NCBI RefSeq assembly: GCF_003473545.1
Contig: NZ_QUCM01000006.1
Location: 1 to 64,000 of the forward strand
Source of the DNA: Clostridium sp. AM22-11AC
GTDB taxonomy: Bacteria; Bacillota; Clostridia; Lachnospirales; Lachnospiraceae
Length of the DNA: 64,000 nt
Direction: 5' to 3'
Position 1 is the first letter of the stretch. Each line of letters starts with the position of its first letter. The notes beneath the pieces were generated by a model, which saw nothing but the letters and a program-made list of their open reading frames with translations, did not search any database and was not told the origin of the DNA. Both the position numbers and the translations under genes were made by a program. Shown here piece after piece: positions 32,433 to 41,941 of this stretch.

Positions 32433-33080
32433 CTATACTTCAACAAAATGGCCGATAAAGCTTCCTCTGTGGATAGGACATGGGCCAAGTGTCTTTAATG
32501 CCTCGATATGTGCTTTTGTGCCATATCCTTTGTGTTTTCCAAAGCCATAGCCTGGATAGATCTCATCATATTCCATCATCATATGGTCCCTGGTAACTTT
32601 GGCTAAAATGCTGGCTGCTGCAATAGATACACTTTTTGCGTCGCCTTTTACAATAGGGATCTGAGGAATTTCAATCCCGGGAATGGTCACAGCGTCATTT
32701 AACAAAAGTCCCGGCTGTACGCCAAGTCCTTTGATTGCCTCACGCATAGCCTCATAGGTAGCCTGCAGGATATTGATTTCATCGATGCGCTGCGGTGTGG
32801 CAATTCCTACGCTCCAGGCAAGAGCCTTTTCCTTGATCTCCAAGAACAACTCTTCCCTGCGCTTTTCAGAAAGCTTTTTAGAGTCATTCAGATATAAGAT
32901 CTGACAGTCCTTTGGAAGGATAACAGCCCCTGCCGCTACCGGACCTGCTAAAGGTCCTCTTCCGGCTTCGTCAATACCACAGATCAACTCATACTGGGCA
33001 TTTTCTTTTTCATAGGCTTTCATTTCTTCCAGCCTTAAAAGCTCTTTTTCCAGTTTTTCCCCTTTTAACTCTCTGACCAT
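32433..33080 (-). CDS. rnhB: Ribonuclease HII
   Basis: Removes ribonucleotides from DNA. The catalytic signature [16 protein letters not shown] is near residue 30; the conserved [18 protein letters not shown] and [14 protein letters not shown] follow. 215 residues. The ATG follows the rbgA stop directly, and its AAGGTG ribosome binding site lies within rbgA, so the two are coupled. Confidence 0.95.
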   Translation of the reverse strand: MVRELKGEKLEKELLRLEEMKAYEKENAQYELICGIDEAGRGPLAGPVAAGAVILPKDCQILYLNDSKKLSEKRREELFLEIKEKALAWSVGIATPQRIDEINILQATYEAMREAIKGLGVQPGLLLNDAVTIPGIEIPQIPIVKGDAKSVSIAAASILAKVTRDHMMMEYDEIYPGYGFGKHKGYGTKAHIEALKTLGPCPIHRGSFIGHFVEV

Positions 33081-33953
33081 TTATTTCACCTTGATCCTGT
33101 CTTTGTAATCCTCTGCCTTTTCCAGGCTGATACGACCTAATTTGCCTGCGCGGAAATCATCTAAAAGCAATGCAGAAGCTCTCGCAAGATCTAATTCCCC
33201 GCCTTTCATCAGGCAGGCACGGCTTCTTGCGATCTCTTCTAATACTTTCACACGGTCCTCTTCCACATTTTCAATGCCAAAGCGGTCTTTTACCACCTGT
33301 GGATAATCTTTTTCCAAAAGGCTGATCAGTTCACAAGCCAGTTCGTCCTTATTTAAGATCTGATCATTAATAGAACCAATGAGAGCCAGGTGCAGACCTA
33401 CCTGCTGGTCCTCAAAACGTGGCCATAAGATACCAGGGGTATCTAACAGCTCCAAAGTCTTATTTAAACGGATCCACTGGTTACCCTTGGTAACACCAGG
33501 CTTATTTCCTGTTTTTGCGCAGGCTTTTCCTGCAAAGGAATTGATAAAAGTAGACTTTCCTACGTTAGGGATACCTACTACCATGGTACGGATCGGGCGG
33601 TTTAAAATACCTCTGCGTCTGTCTCTTTCAATCTTTTCCTTACATGCTTCCTGCTGGGCAGCCTGTACCTGCTTTAAGGTTCCCTTGTTACGGGCATCGA
33701 TCTTTACTACATGGATCCCCATGTCTTCAAACATCTGAGCCCACTTACGGGTCTCTGCCTCATCTGCCAGATCTGCCTTATTTAACAGGACCATTCTTGC
33801 CTTTCCTGCTGCAAGTTTATCAATATCCGGGTTACGGCTGGAAAAAGGGACTCTGGCATCCACCAGCTCGATCACTAAGTCGATGAGCTTGATATCTTCC
33901 TGCATTGCCCTTCTTGCCTTGGTCATATGACCTGGATACCACTGTATATTCAT
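33081..33953 (-). CDS. rbgA: Ribosome biogenesis GTPase RbgA (YlqF)
   Basis: Circularly permuted GTPase for late 50S assembly: G4 LLNKADLAD comes before G1 GIPNVGKSTFINSFAGK and G3 DTPGILWP. The start MNIQWYPGHMTKARRAM is the family's typical N-terminus, so ATG 33953 (with GGAG upstream) is chosen over the longer frame. 290 residues. Sits between lepB and rnhB, an arrangement common in Firmicutes. Confidence 0.96.
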   Translation of the reverse strand: MNIQWYPGHMTKARRAMQEDIKLIDLVIELVDARVPFSSRNPDIDKLAAGKARMVLLNKADLADEAETRKWAQMFEDMGIHVVKIDARNKGTLKQVQAAQQEACKEKIERDRRRGILNRPIRTMVVGIPNVGKSTFINSFAGKACAKTGNKPGVTKGNQWIRLNKTLELLDTPGILWPRFEDQQVGLHLALIGSINDQILNKDELACELISLLEKDYPQVVKDRFGIENVEEDRVKVLEEIARSRACLMKGGELDLARASALLLDDFRAGKLGRISLEKAEDYKDRIKVK

Positions 33954-33967
33954 ACTATTTAACTCCT

Positions 33968-34510
33968 TTACGATACAAAGCCCAGCTTCAGCAGCGGAAG
34001 CATGCGAAACCACACTTTGCCCAGTATCTGTTCTCTTTTTACATTTCCAATATTTGGAAAACGGCTGTCCTCACTGCTGCTGCGGTTGTCTCCTAAAAGA
34101 AAATATTCCTTTTCTCCCAAACGCACCGGTTCTGCCGCTCTTCCTGCCAGGGATACTTCCCCCATTTTATCTTCTTTTAAAGCTTCCCCGTTAATATATA
34201 CAAGACCATCTTTGATCTGCACCGTCTCTCCCGGAAGACCGATAATACGTTTTACATTTTTCTTTCCGTCTTCCCTCTTAAATACCACCACATCAAAGCG
34301 TCCCGGATCTCTTGTTACATAGGTGATACGGTTCATAAGGACCACATCCCGGGCACTTAACTGGGGCTGCATGGAATTGCCGGATATAAGGATCTGCTCT
34401 CCAAATCCATAAACTAAAAACCAGCCGCAGGCGATGGCTACCACAATATTCACTACCCAGCCTACAGCTTTTCGCAGCCAGGCTGTATCATCATTAATAT
34501 AGAAATCCAC
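33968..34510 (-). CDS. lepB: Signal peptidase I (first copy)
   Basis: Membrane serine peptidase that removes signal peptides. One N-terminal membrane helix (VVNIVVAIACGWFLVYGF), catalytic Ser in SGNSMQPQL, catalytic Lys in VVVFKREDGKKNVKRIIGLPGE, and GDNRSSSEDSR. The GTG at 34510 is chosen because GGGGG lies five bases upstream, giving 180 residues. The open frame continues upstream to an ATG at 34717, but that part is translated palindromic repeat and is not believed to be protein. A second lepB is at 41942. Confidence 0.9.
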   Translation of the reverse strand: MDFYINDDTAWLRKAVGWVVNIVVAIACGWFLVYGFGEQILISGNSMQPQLSARDVVLMNRITYVTRDPGRFDVVVFKREDGKKNVKRIIGLPGETVQIKDGLVYINGEALKEDKMGEVSLAGRAAEPVRLGEKEYFLLGDNRSSSEDSRFPNIGNVKREQILGKVWFRMLPLLKLGFVS

Positions 34511-34554
34511 TGTTACCCCCGAAAAATAAACCTGTCTGCAACCTGTCTTATATG

Positions 34555-34717
34555 ATGTACTCTCGGAGTCTTTCATGCACTTGCCTTTGCGGCCGATTTT
34601 CCGCCAGTCGCACCCGAATTTTATCAACGTACACACCGCGTACGCCTCAAAAATTTGGGCACAACTGACAAAAAATCTTCTCGCAAAATCAAGTACAAAA
34701 AGATTCCGAGAGTACAT
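34555..34717. repeat. Long imperfect palindrome (MITE-like) between lepB and rplS
   Basis: A 163-base element whose halves are reverse complements: perfect 13-bp ends (ATGTACTCTCGGA / TCCGAGAGTACAT), then about 70 further bases per arm with roughly three-quarters identity, and a central CGTAC-ACACCGC-GTACG hairpin. It could fold into a single arm of about 80 bp. Read on the minus strand it forms an open frame of about 55 codons. It has the form of a non-autonomous mobile repeat, but no target duplication was established. Confidence 0.75.
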
Positions 34718-34725
34718 TACGAGCT

Positions 34726-34755
34726 AAAAAGGGGCAATTTTCATTGCCCCTTTTT
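34726..34755 (-). terminator. rplS terminator
   Basis: AAAAAGGGGCAA / TTGCCCCTTTTT with a 6-base loop and T-runs on both sides; 17 bases past the rplS stop. Confidence 0.9.
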
Positions 34756-34772
34756 GATCATTCTTACTTCAA

Positions 34773-35120
34773 TTATTTAACTAACTCTTTTACCTTAGCA
34801 GCCTTACCTACTCTGTCTCTTAAGTAGTTCAGTTTTGCTCTTCTTACTTTACCCTTACGAACAACTTCTACGTTGTCAACGCTTGGGGAATGTAATGGCC
34901 AGGTCTTCTCAACGCCGATACCGTTGGAATTCTTTCTTACTGTGAAAGTCTCTCTAGCTCCGCCGTTCTGTCTCTTGATAACAGTTCCTTCAAAGATCTG
35001 GATTCTTTCGCGGTTACCCTCTTTGATCTTGTTGTATACCTTTACAGTATCACCAACATTAAAGCTAGGTACGTTCTCTTTTAACTGTGCTGCTTCGATA
35101 TTCTTAATAATTTCGTTCAT
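34773..35120 (-). CDS. rplS: 50S ribosomal protein L19
   Basis: 115 residues: [60 protein letters not shown] and the basic [17 protein letters not shown] end. L19 lies at the 30S-50S interface. The ATG at 35120 has AGGAGG seven bases upstream. It is separated here from trmD by the CorC gene, unlike the classical rpsP-rimM-trmD-rplS order. Confidence 0.96.
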   Translation of the reverse strand: MNEIIKNIEAAQLKENVPSFNVGDTVKVYNKIKEGNRERIQIFEGTVIKRQNGGARETFTVRKNSNGIGVEKTWPLHSPSVDNVEVVRKGKVRRAKLNYLRDRVGKAAKVKELVK

Positions 35121-35228
35121 GGTGTGAACCTCCTTCATCTATTGGATGTTCTTAATACTCTGTATCATAAAATCCCGTTCATAATACTTCAGTAGCAGAG
35201 GACCATCTATTCTTGTCACAACGAATTA

Positions 35229-35257
35229 ATATTATCATAGTTTCCTGCTAAATGCAA
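35229..35257 (-). promoter_or_regulatory. rplS promoter and leader
   Basis: TTGCAT (35257-35252), a 17-bp spacer and TAATAT (35234-35229) on the minus strand. The leader of about 100 bases before L19 is the place where Firmicutes often carry an L19 leader RNA; a match to that family is not confirmed here. Confidence 0.6.
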
Positions 35258-35275
35258 GCACTTTTCTACGTTTTT

Positions 35276-36583
35276 TTACTGTTTTTCGCTGTTTTTTCCT
35301 TCTTCTTTCCCGGATTTTCCATCTGTCTTTAAAATCTGGATACAGACCTTCTTAATACGGTTTCCATTGACCCTGTGGGCGGACAGACGGATATTTCCTA
35401 CTGTCACTACTTCTCCCTGGACCGGGATATGGTCTAATTTTTCTATCATAAGACCGCCAATGGAGTCGTAATCCTCAGAATACAGGGAAAGTCCCAGTCT
35501 GTCATTTACATCATCCAGGCTCATGGCACCGTCTACCAGATAAACGCCGTGACCCAGTTTTACAAAATCCTTTTCCTCGTCAGCATCATATTCATCACGG
35601 ATATCGCCTACGATCTCCTCCAGGATATCCTCTAACGTGATCAGGCCTGCTGTGGTTCCGTATTCATCTAAGACTACAGCAATGTTATTGGAAGTTTTCC
35701 GCATTTCCAGCATCAGCTCAGAAACTTTTTTTGCCTCAAAGGTATACAGCGGCTTTCTCAGGTGGTCTTTAATAGAAAAGACTTCTCCCTCTTCTTCCAG
35801 TAAAAGATCCTTGATATTGATAATTCCTACTACATTATCCTTGCTGTCCTGATAAACCGGGAAACGGGTATACCGGGTCTTGCGGAATTTCTCCATCAGT
35901 TCTTCATAGCTTGCGTCAATATCAATAAAGGTCATATTTACACGGGGAACCATAATATCCCCTGCAACGGAGTCATCCAGGTCGAACACATTATTGATCA
36001 TGTTCTTTTCATCTGTCTCAATAACTCCCTTTTCATGACCCACTGCCACAATGGTACGAAGCTCGTCTTCTGTCATGACATCCGTCTTTTTATTGGGATC
36101 CACATGGAGCAGACGAAGGATGCAGCCTGACATCTTATTGACCGCCCAGATCACAGGTGTAAGGATCGTCATTAAAAGATAAATGTTTCCTGCACTTTTC
36201 ATTGCGATCTTGTCAGCCTCTAAGGAAGCCATGGTCTTTGGTGTAATCTCACCAAAGATCAGGATCAGGATCGTAAGCACACCGGTAGCAATACCAACAG
36301 CTGCATTTCCGAAAATATCAGCTGCCAGAATGGTCATAATAGAGGAAGTGGACAGGTTTACCACATTATTTCCAATGAGGATGGCACTTAACATCTTGCT
36401 TTTATTTTCATGAAGTTTTAAAACACAGGCCGCCGCCTTGTTTCCGTCGTCAGCAAGGGTACGCATACGGATCTTATTTACCATGGTAAGTGCTGTTTCC
36501 GCAGAGGAAAAATACGCAGATAACGCCAGTAAAATAACAATAATAATGATACGCAGGACAATCGTATTGCCTGATGGATCCAT
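35276..36583 (-). CDS. CNNM/CorC-type membrane protein with CBS pair
   Basis: N-terminal DUF21 membrane domain with about four hydrophobic segments (LRIIIIVILLALSAYFSSAE; ALTMVNKIRMRTLADDGNK; GEITPKTMASLEADKIAM). A CBS-domain pair (about 200-320; DIMVPRVNMTFIDIDASYEE and NNIAVVLDEYGTTAGLITLE) and the CorC_HlyC C-terminal domain follow (about 345-420). Such proteins export or regulate Mg2+ or Co2+; direct evidence here is only the domain order. The C-terminus is basic and hydrophilic. 435 residues. Confidence 0.9.
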   Translation of the reverse strand: MDPSGNTIVLRIIIIVILLALSAYFSSAETALTMVNKIRMRTLADDGNKAAACVLKLHENKSKMLSAILIGNNVVNLSTSSIMTILAADIFGNAAVGIATGVLTILILIFGEITPKTMASLEADKIAMKSAGNIYLLMTILTPVIWAVNKMSGCILRLLHVDPNKKTDVMTEDELRTIVAVGHEKGVIETDEKNMINNVFDLDDSVAGDIMVPRVNMTFIDIDASYEELMEKFRKTRYTRFPVYQDSKDNVVGIINIKDLLLEEEGEVFSIKDHLRKPLYTFEAKKVSELMLEMRKTSNNIAVVLDEYGTTAGLITLEDILEEIVGDIRDEYDADEEKDFVKLGHGVYLVDGAMSLDDVNDRLGLSLYSEDYDSIGGLMIEKLDHIPVQGEVVTVGNIRLSAHRVNGNRIKKVCIQILKTDGKSGKEEGKNSEKQ

Positions 36584-36614
36584 TTCTCACAATCTCCTTA
36601 AATCTTAATATAAC

Positions 36615-37538
36615 TTATATTTCCTGTTTTAACGCTCCAAGAACCTTATAATAGCCTTTCAGTTCCTGTAAGGTAGCCTTTTTTTCATTGAGAAGTTTTT
36701 TTACTTTCTTCATCTGCTGGTAATATTCCCGGTCGCTTCCAGGAGTTTCATCGCTTTTTACTGCTTCTCTTACCAGCTGTTCTAACTCTTTTAACCGGCT
36801 CTCTCCCTGCTCTTTTAAAAGACTGTCTAAAAACTTCTGCTCCTTTAATGTAAGGGATGCATCTTCTAACAGATCCGGCCGTCTTTCCAGAGTCCTGCGG
36901 ATGGACTGCTCCCTGCGCCAGCTTTCAATATTTTTATGATGTCCGGAAAGAAGGACTTCCGGCACAGGCTTTCCCTCATAAACCTCCGGTCTTGTGTACT
37001 GAGGATATTCCAGCAGATTGTCGTAAAAAGACTCTACCTCTGCGGAGTCCCCATTTCCCAGCACGCCCGGTACCAGACGGGAAATACAGTCGATCATCAC
37101 CATAGAAGGAAGTTCTCCTCCTGTAAGGACAAAATCACCTGCAGACAGATATTCTGCCTGGATCAGCTCTAACGCTCTCTCATCAATGCCCTCATAGTGG
37201 CCGCATAAAAATACCAGATTTTCTTCTTTTGCCAGTTCTTCTGCAATGGACTGGTTAAACACACGACCCTGTGGAGTCATATAGATCACTCTTGGACGTT
37301 TTCCCAGTTTTTTACAAAGAGCCTCGTATGCATCACACACAGGTGCCGGCTGGATCACCATTCCGGCGCCGCCCCCATAGGGGGCATCATCTACATGTCT
37401 GTGCTTGTCAGTTGTATAATCCCGGATATCCACTGCCTCTACGGAAATGGCGCCGCTTTCAATAGCTCGGCCGGTGATACTGGTCTTTAAACCATTTTCC
37501 ACCATATCAGGGAATAATGTTAATATATGGAAATTCAT
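36615..37538 (-). CDS. trmD: tRNA (guanine37-N1)-methyltransferase TrmD, long C-terminus
   Basis: Methylates G37 of tRNAs. Core is intact: MNFHILTLFPDMVENGL, YMTPQGRVFNQSIAEE, LCGHYEGIDERALELI (SAM knot) and LTGGELPSMVMIDCISRLVPGVLG. At 307 residues it is about 60 longer than usual, with a lysine-rich helical C-terminal tail (about 245-307). ATG 37538 overlaps the mutS stop as ATGA. The family's core ends at about residue 240. Confidence 0.93.
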   Translation of the reverse strand: MNFHILTLFPDMVENGLKTSITGRAIESGAISVEAVDIRDYTTDKHRHVDDAPYGGGAGMVIQPAPVCDAYEALCKKLGKRPRVIYMTPQGRVFNQSIAEELAKEENLVFLCGHYEGIDERALELIQAEYLSAGDFVLTGGELPSMVMIDCISRLVPGVLGNGDSAEVESFYDNLLEYPQYTRPEVYEGKPVPEVLLSGHHKNIESWRREQSIRRTLERRPDLLEDASLTLKEQKFLDSLLKEQGESRLKELEQLVREAVKSDETPGSDREYYQQMKKVKKLLNEKKATLQELKGYYKVLGALKQEI

Positions 37539-40210
37539 AAATTCTCCTTCCAACGGTTCTTAAGCCTGGTCTGAAGGCGGTATAAGGTATTCATGGCATC
37601 AATCGGTGTCATGGTAGACAGTTCCAGTCCGTCCAGCTCTTTGATGATATCATCATCTTTTACAGTATCAAAGAAAGACATCTGCTGCATATCTACCTCA
37701 TCCGGCTTTGGAACTGCCTTGTGCTGTACCACATTGGCGCTGACTGAGGCGATCTCCTTTGCCTTTGCTGTAATATCATTTTCCGTCAGCTCACTGGCGA
37801 TCTCTTTTGCTCTGGAAATAACAGAGTCCGGAACACCTGCCAACTTTGCTACCTGGATACCATAGCTCTTGTCAGCGCCGCCACGGACGATCTTGCGCAG
37901 GAATACGATATCATCTCCCTGTTCTTTTACAGCGATGCAATAATTCTTTACTCCGGCAATGGTTCCCTCTAACTCTGTCAGTTCATGGTAATGGGTGGCA
38001 AATAAGGTTTTTGCGCCTAACAGCTTTGTATTGCTGATATGTTCTACTACGGCCCATGCAATAGAAAGACCGTCAAAGGTACTGGTTCCACGGCCGATCT
38101 CATCTAAGACTAACAGGCTGTTTCTGGTGGCATTTCGCAGGATATTGGCAACCTCGGTCATCTCCACCATAAAGGTACTCTGGCCGCTTGCAAGGTCATC
38201 AGAAGCGCCTACTCTGGTAAAGATACGGTCGCAGATACCGATATTTGCCTCCTGGGCCGGTACAAAGCTTCCCAGCTGGGCCATCAGCACGATGAGGGCC
38301 GTCTGTCTCATATAGGTAGACTTACCTGCCATGTTAGGGCCGGTGATAATAGAAAGGCGGTTCTTTCCATTATCCAGGAAAGTATCATTTGCCACAAACA
38401 GGTCATCCCGCATCATCTGCTCTACCACCGGATGACGGCCGTTTTTGATCTGGATGACGCCTTTTTCATTAATAGAAGGTTTTACATAGTTCCGTCTGGT
38501 TGCAACGGAAGATAAGGAGCAGAATACATCAATACCTGCAATGGCTTTTGCAGTCTTCTGGATCCGCACTACCTGGGCTGCAATGGAGTCACGGACCTGA
38601 CAGAACAGATCGTATTCCAAAGATACCAGCTTTTCCTCAGCTCCCATGATCACGTCTTCTAACTGCTTTAACTCATCTGTTGTAAAACGCTCTGCATTGG
38701 TCAGGGTCTGTTTTCTTACAAAATAATCAGGAACCATATCTTTAAAGGAGTTGGTGACTTCAAAGTAATAGCCAAATACCTTGTTGAATTTGACCTTTAA
38801 ATTCTTAATGCCGGTCTTTTCTTTTTCCCTGTTTTCCAGTTCACCAAGCCAGGTCTTGCCCTCTGTCTTTGCATGGCGCAGGCGGTCTGCCTCTTCATCA
38901 TAGCCTTCTCGGATCATGCCGCCCTCACGGATGGTAATAGGCGGATCGTCTACAATGGCTTTTCCGATCAGCTCATAAATATCCTCTAATGGGTCTAATT
39001 CTGACTCTAATTCCTTTAAAAGATCTGACTGAAACTCTCCTAACAGCTTTTTGATATAAGGAAGCATTTCCAGGGAAGTCTTAAATGCCAGAAGATCCCT
39101 TGGATTGGCTGTTTTATAGCTGATACGGCCGATGAGGCGCTCCAGATCGTACACCGGATTTAAGTATTCGCAGATTTCTTCTCTGGAAATATAATTCATA
39201 TTCAGTTCTTCCACTGCATCCTGACGGCGCAGGATCTCATTCTTGTGGATCAGAGGCTGCTCAATATAATTGCGCAGAAGTCTGGCTCCCATAGCTGTCT
39301 TGGTCTTATCCAGCACCCACAAAAGAGTTCCTCTCTTCTGCTTTTCACGCATAGTCTCCACCAATTCCAGGTTTCTTCTGGTAGAAGTGTCAATGACCAT
39401 GTACTGGCCGGTAGAATATGGGGTTATGGTTGTAATGTGCTCCAGGGTACTCTTCTGGGTCTCATACATATACTCCATCACAGCACCTGCTGCGATCACA
39501 CCGGTAGGATAATCATCCAGTCCCAGTCCGCTTAAGGAACCTACTTTAAAATGTTCTTTTAATACCTTTTTGCAGGACTCATCTGAAAAGAAATGACTGT
39601 CCAGAGCAGAGATCGCCACCTGATACCGGTTCTTTAACTCGTCAAGATCTACACCGGATACATAAAAGGCATTGTTGCAGATGATCTCAGAGGGAGAAAA
39701 TTTATTGATCTCGTCAAATAATTCCCGGTCTGACTCCACCTCTGTTACCAGGAACTCACCGGTACTGATATCCGCTGTGGAAATACCATAACGGCTGTCC
39801 AGATATACAATGCCCATCAGGTAGTTATTTTTTGTCTCGTCCAAAGCCTGGGCACTGGTAATGGTTCCCGGTGTTACCACACGGATCACCTCTCGTTTTA
39901 CCAGTCCTTTTGCCAGCTTGGGATCTTCCATCTGCTCTGCAATAGCAACTTTATAGCCCTTTTGTACCAGGCGGTAAAGATAGGAGTCTACCGCGTGAAA
40001 AGGTACGCCGCACATAGGCGCACGTTCTTTTAAACCACATTCCTTACCTGTCAGTGTGATCTCCAGTTCTTTGGATGCTTTCAGTGCGTCATCAAAGAAC
40101 ATTTCGTAAAAATCCCCCAGGCGGTAAAATAAGATACAGTCCGGGTACTCTTTTTTTGTCTCCATATAATGCTGCATCATGGGAGACAGCTGTGAATAAT
40201 CGATTTCCAA
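37535..40210 (-). CDS. mutS: DNA mismatch repair protein MutS
   Basis: Recognises mismatches and, as an ATPase, starts repair. 891 residues. N-terminal mismatch-binding GDFYEMFFDDA (with the Phe-x-Glu), connector and lever/clamp domains, and the ATPase with Walker A GPNMAGKSTYMRQTAL, Walker B LLVLDEIGRGTSTFDG and the ATHYHELTELE segment. The start is TTG with GAGGAAC about eight bases upstream. MutL was not found in the window. Confidence 0.96.
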   Translation of the reverse strand: MEIDYSQLSPMMQHYMETKKEYPDCILFYRLGDFYEMFFDDALKASKELEITLTGKECGLKERAPMCGVPFHAVDSYLYRLVQKGYKVAIAEQMEDPKLAKGLVKREVIRVVTPGTITSAQALDETKNNYLMGIVYLDSRYGISTADISTGEFLVTEVESDRELFDEINKFSPSEIICNNAFYVSGVDLDELKNRYQVAISALDSHFFSDESCKKVLKEHFKVGSLSGLGLDDYPTGVIAAGAVMEYMYETQKSTLEHITTITPYSTGQYMVIDTSTRRNLELVETMREKQKRGTLLWVLDKTKTAMGARLLRNYIEQPLIHKNEILRRQDAVEELNMNYISREEICEYLNPVYDLERLIGRISYKTANPRDLLAFKTSLEMLPYIKKLLGEFQSDLLKELESELDPLEDIYELIGKAIVDDPPITIREGGMIREGYDEEADRLRHAKTEGKTWLGELENREKEKTGIKNLKVKFNKVFGYYFEVTNSFKDMVPDYFVRKQTLTNAERFTTDELKQLEDVIMGAEEKLVSLEYDLFCQVRDSIAAQVVRIQKTAKAIAGIDVFCSLSSVATRRNYVKPSINEKGVIQIKNGRHPVVEQMMRDDLFVANDTFLDNGKNRLSIITGPNMAGKSTYMRQTALIVLMAQLGSFVPAQEANIGICDRIFTRVGASDDLASGQSTFMVEMTEVANILRNATRNSLLVLDEIGRGTSTFDGLSIAWAVVEHISNTKLLGAKTLFATHYHELTELEGTIAGVKNYCIAVKEQGDDIVFLRKIVRGGADKSYGIQVAKLAGVPDSVISRAKEIASELTENDITAKAKEIASVSANVVQHKAVPKPDEVDMQQMSFFDTVKDDDIIKELDGLELSTMTPIDAMNTLYRLQTRLKNRWKENL

Positions 40211-40245
40211 TGGTGTTCCTCTCTTCTATGTGTATCTGTCCATCT

Positions 40246-40285
40246 GTTACAGTTCATACAAACCAACCCATGGCCAAACTGTAAC
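40246..40285 (-). promoter_or_regulatory. Stem-loop in mutS leader
   Basis: GTTACAGTT / AACTGTAAC, 9-bp perfect arms with a 22-base loop, in the gap between miaB and mutS. Function unknown; it may be an mRNA processing or weak termination site. The surrounding bases have TATCTGTCC repeated twice. Confidence 0.45.
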
Positions 40286-40347
40286 CTTTCTATCTGTCCG
40301 TTTGTCTGTCATAATTGTAAAAATACAGGTATGGGCGGGTCATCAGA

Positions 40348-41829
40348 TTACTGGTTCAGCCGTCCCATATAATAAAAGCCCTTGCTTTCCTCTAAGTATA
40401 CATCTACCAGCTTTCCAATGAGAGATGCATCTCCAGGGAAATGTACAATGGTATTATTTGACATTCTTCCAGTTACAAGTTCCGGTGAATGGTCGTTTAC
40501 TTCCTCTACCAGGACAGTCTGAACGGTGTGTACATCTCTTCCACAGACTTCAGCAGAAATATCCTGAACTTCCTTTAACAGGCGGTCAAAACGGTTCTTT
40601 ACCACATCTTCCGGTACCTGGTTTTCCATAGCAGCTGCCGGTGTACCGGTACGTTTGGAATAAATAAAGGTAAAGGCGCTGTCAAAGCGTACTTTTCTTA
40701 CTACGTCTAAGGTCTCCTGAAAGTCTTCCTCTGTTTCTCCCGGGAAACCTACAATAATATCCGTTGTCAATGAAATGTCCGGAATAGCTGTTTTGATCTT
40801 CTCAGCCAGTGCCAGATACTGTTCCTTTGTATAACGGCGGTTCATGGCCTTTAAAATACGGCTGCTACCGGACTGTAAAGGCAGATGGAGATGGCGGCAG
40901 ATCTTCTTTGATTTTGCCATCACTTCGATCAGTTCATCAGAAAGATCCTTTGGATGAGAGGTCATGAAACGGATGCGCTCCAGTCCCTCGATCTTTTCTA
41001 CTTCTTCCAGAAGTTCAGCAAAGTTTAAAGGCTCATCCAGTCCTTTTCCGTAGGAGTTTACATTCTGACCTAACAGCATAACTTCTACTACGCCGTCTTC
41101 CACCAGATTTTTGATCTCACCAATGATCTCACCTGGTCTGCGGCTTCTTTCACGGCCACGTACATATGGTACGATGCAGTAGCTGCAGAAATTATTGCAG
41201 CCAAACATGATATTGACACCGGATTTAAAGGAATACTTTCGCTCTACCGGCAGGTCTTCTACGATCTGGTCTGTATCTTTCCATACATCCACTACCATTT
41301 TGTGCTTTGGCTTCTTGTCTTCCCGGCCCTGGGCTTCCAGTTCCTCTAAACGCTCTTCCAGACACAGGCTTACTAATTCTGCCAGCTTGAAAATGTTATG
41401 GGTTCCGAAAATAAGATCAACAAAACGGTAAGTCTTTTTGATCTTTTCTACTACCTCCTTTTCCTGCATCATGCAGCCACAGAGAGCGATCATCATGTGT
41501 GGATGTTTTTTCTTTCTGGCACCTAACTGGCCCAGTCTTCCGTAAACACGCAGATTTGCATTTTCACGGACTGTACAGGTATTATAAAGAACAAAGTCTG
41601 CATCCTCTGTTTCTACTGCCTGGTAGCCAATGGTCTCTAAGATACCTAACAGTTTTTCAGAGTCTCTTGCATTCATCTGGCAGCCAAAGGTATTAATACA
41701 GCAGGTAAGAGGTCTGCCCAGGTTTTCTTCTAAAATGTGTAACTGTTCCTTTGCGTGAGCCATAAAATACTGCTGACGCTGTGGTTCCTGTTCCGGTATC
41801 TCCGTCATAAATGGGGTCTTATTTTCCAT
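40348..41829 (-). CDS. miaB: tRNA-2-methylthio-N6-isopentenyladenosine synthase MiaB
   Basis: A radical-SAM methylthiotransferase that adds 2-methylthio to i6A37 of tRNA. N-terminal UPF0004 domain with Cys ligands for the second cluster (INTFGCQMNARDSE; YNTCTVRENAN; CGCMMQEKEV), radical SAM CNNFCSYCIVPYVRGRERSR, and a C-terminal TRAM domain. ATG 41829 is preferred, with AGGAGATC upstream; 493 residues. Confidence 0.95.
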   Translation of the reverse strand: MENKTPFMTEIPEQEPQRQQYFMAHAKEQLHILEENLGRPLTCCINTFGCQMNARDSEKLLGILETIGYQAVETEDADFVLYNTCTVRENANLRVYGRLGQLGARKKKHPHMMIALCGCMMQEKEVVEKIKKTYRFVDLIFGTHNIFKLAELVSLCLEERLEELEAQGREDKKPKHKMVVDVWKDTDQIVEDLPVERKYSFKSGVNIMFGCNNFCSYCIVPYVRGRERSRRPGEIIGEIKNLVEDGVVEVMLLGQNVNSYGKGLDEPLNFAELLEEVEKIEGLERIRFMTSHPKDLSDELIEVMAKSKKICRHLHLPLQSGSSRILKAMNRRYTKEQYLALAEKIKTAIPDISLTTDIIVGFPGETEEDFQETLDVVRKVRFDSAFTFIYSKRTGTPAAAMENQVPEDVVKNRFDRLLKEVQDISAEVCGRDVHTVQTVLVEEVNDHSPELVTGRMSNNTIVHFPGDASLIGKLVDVYLEESKGFYYMGRLNQ

Positions 41830-41941
41830 ATAGATCTCCTTTAAATTCACCTTTCAATTATCTAAAAATCTTCTTTATCTAAAACACACAAGCAGGCCGG
41901 GCAGAATATCACCCAGCCAGTTGTATCTTTGCTTTCTGTAA

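Noticed and set aside
33968..34717. LepB as a 249-residue protein starting at 34717
   Set aside because: The first 69 codons are translated palindromic repeat plus spacer; a GTG with GGGGG five bases upstream gives the usual signal-peptidase length.
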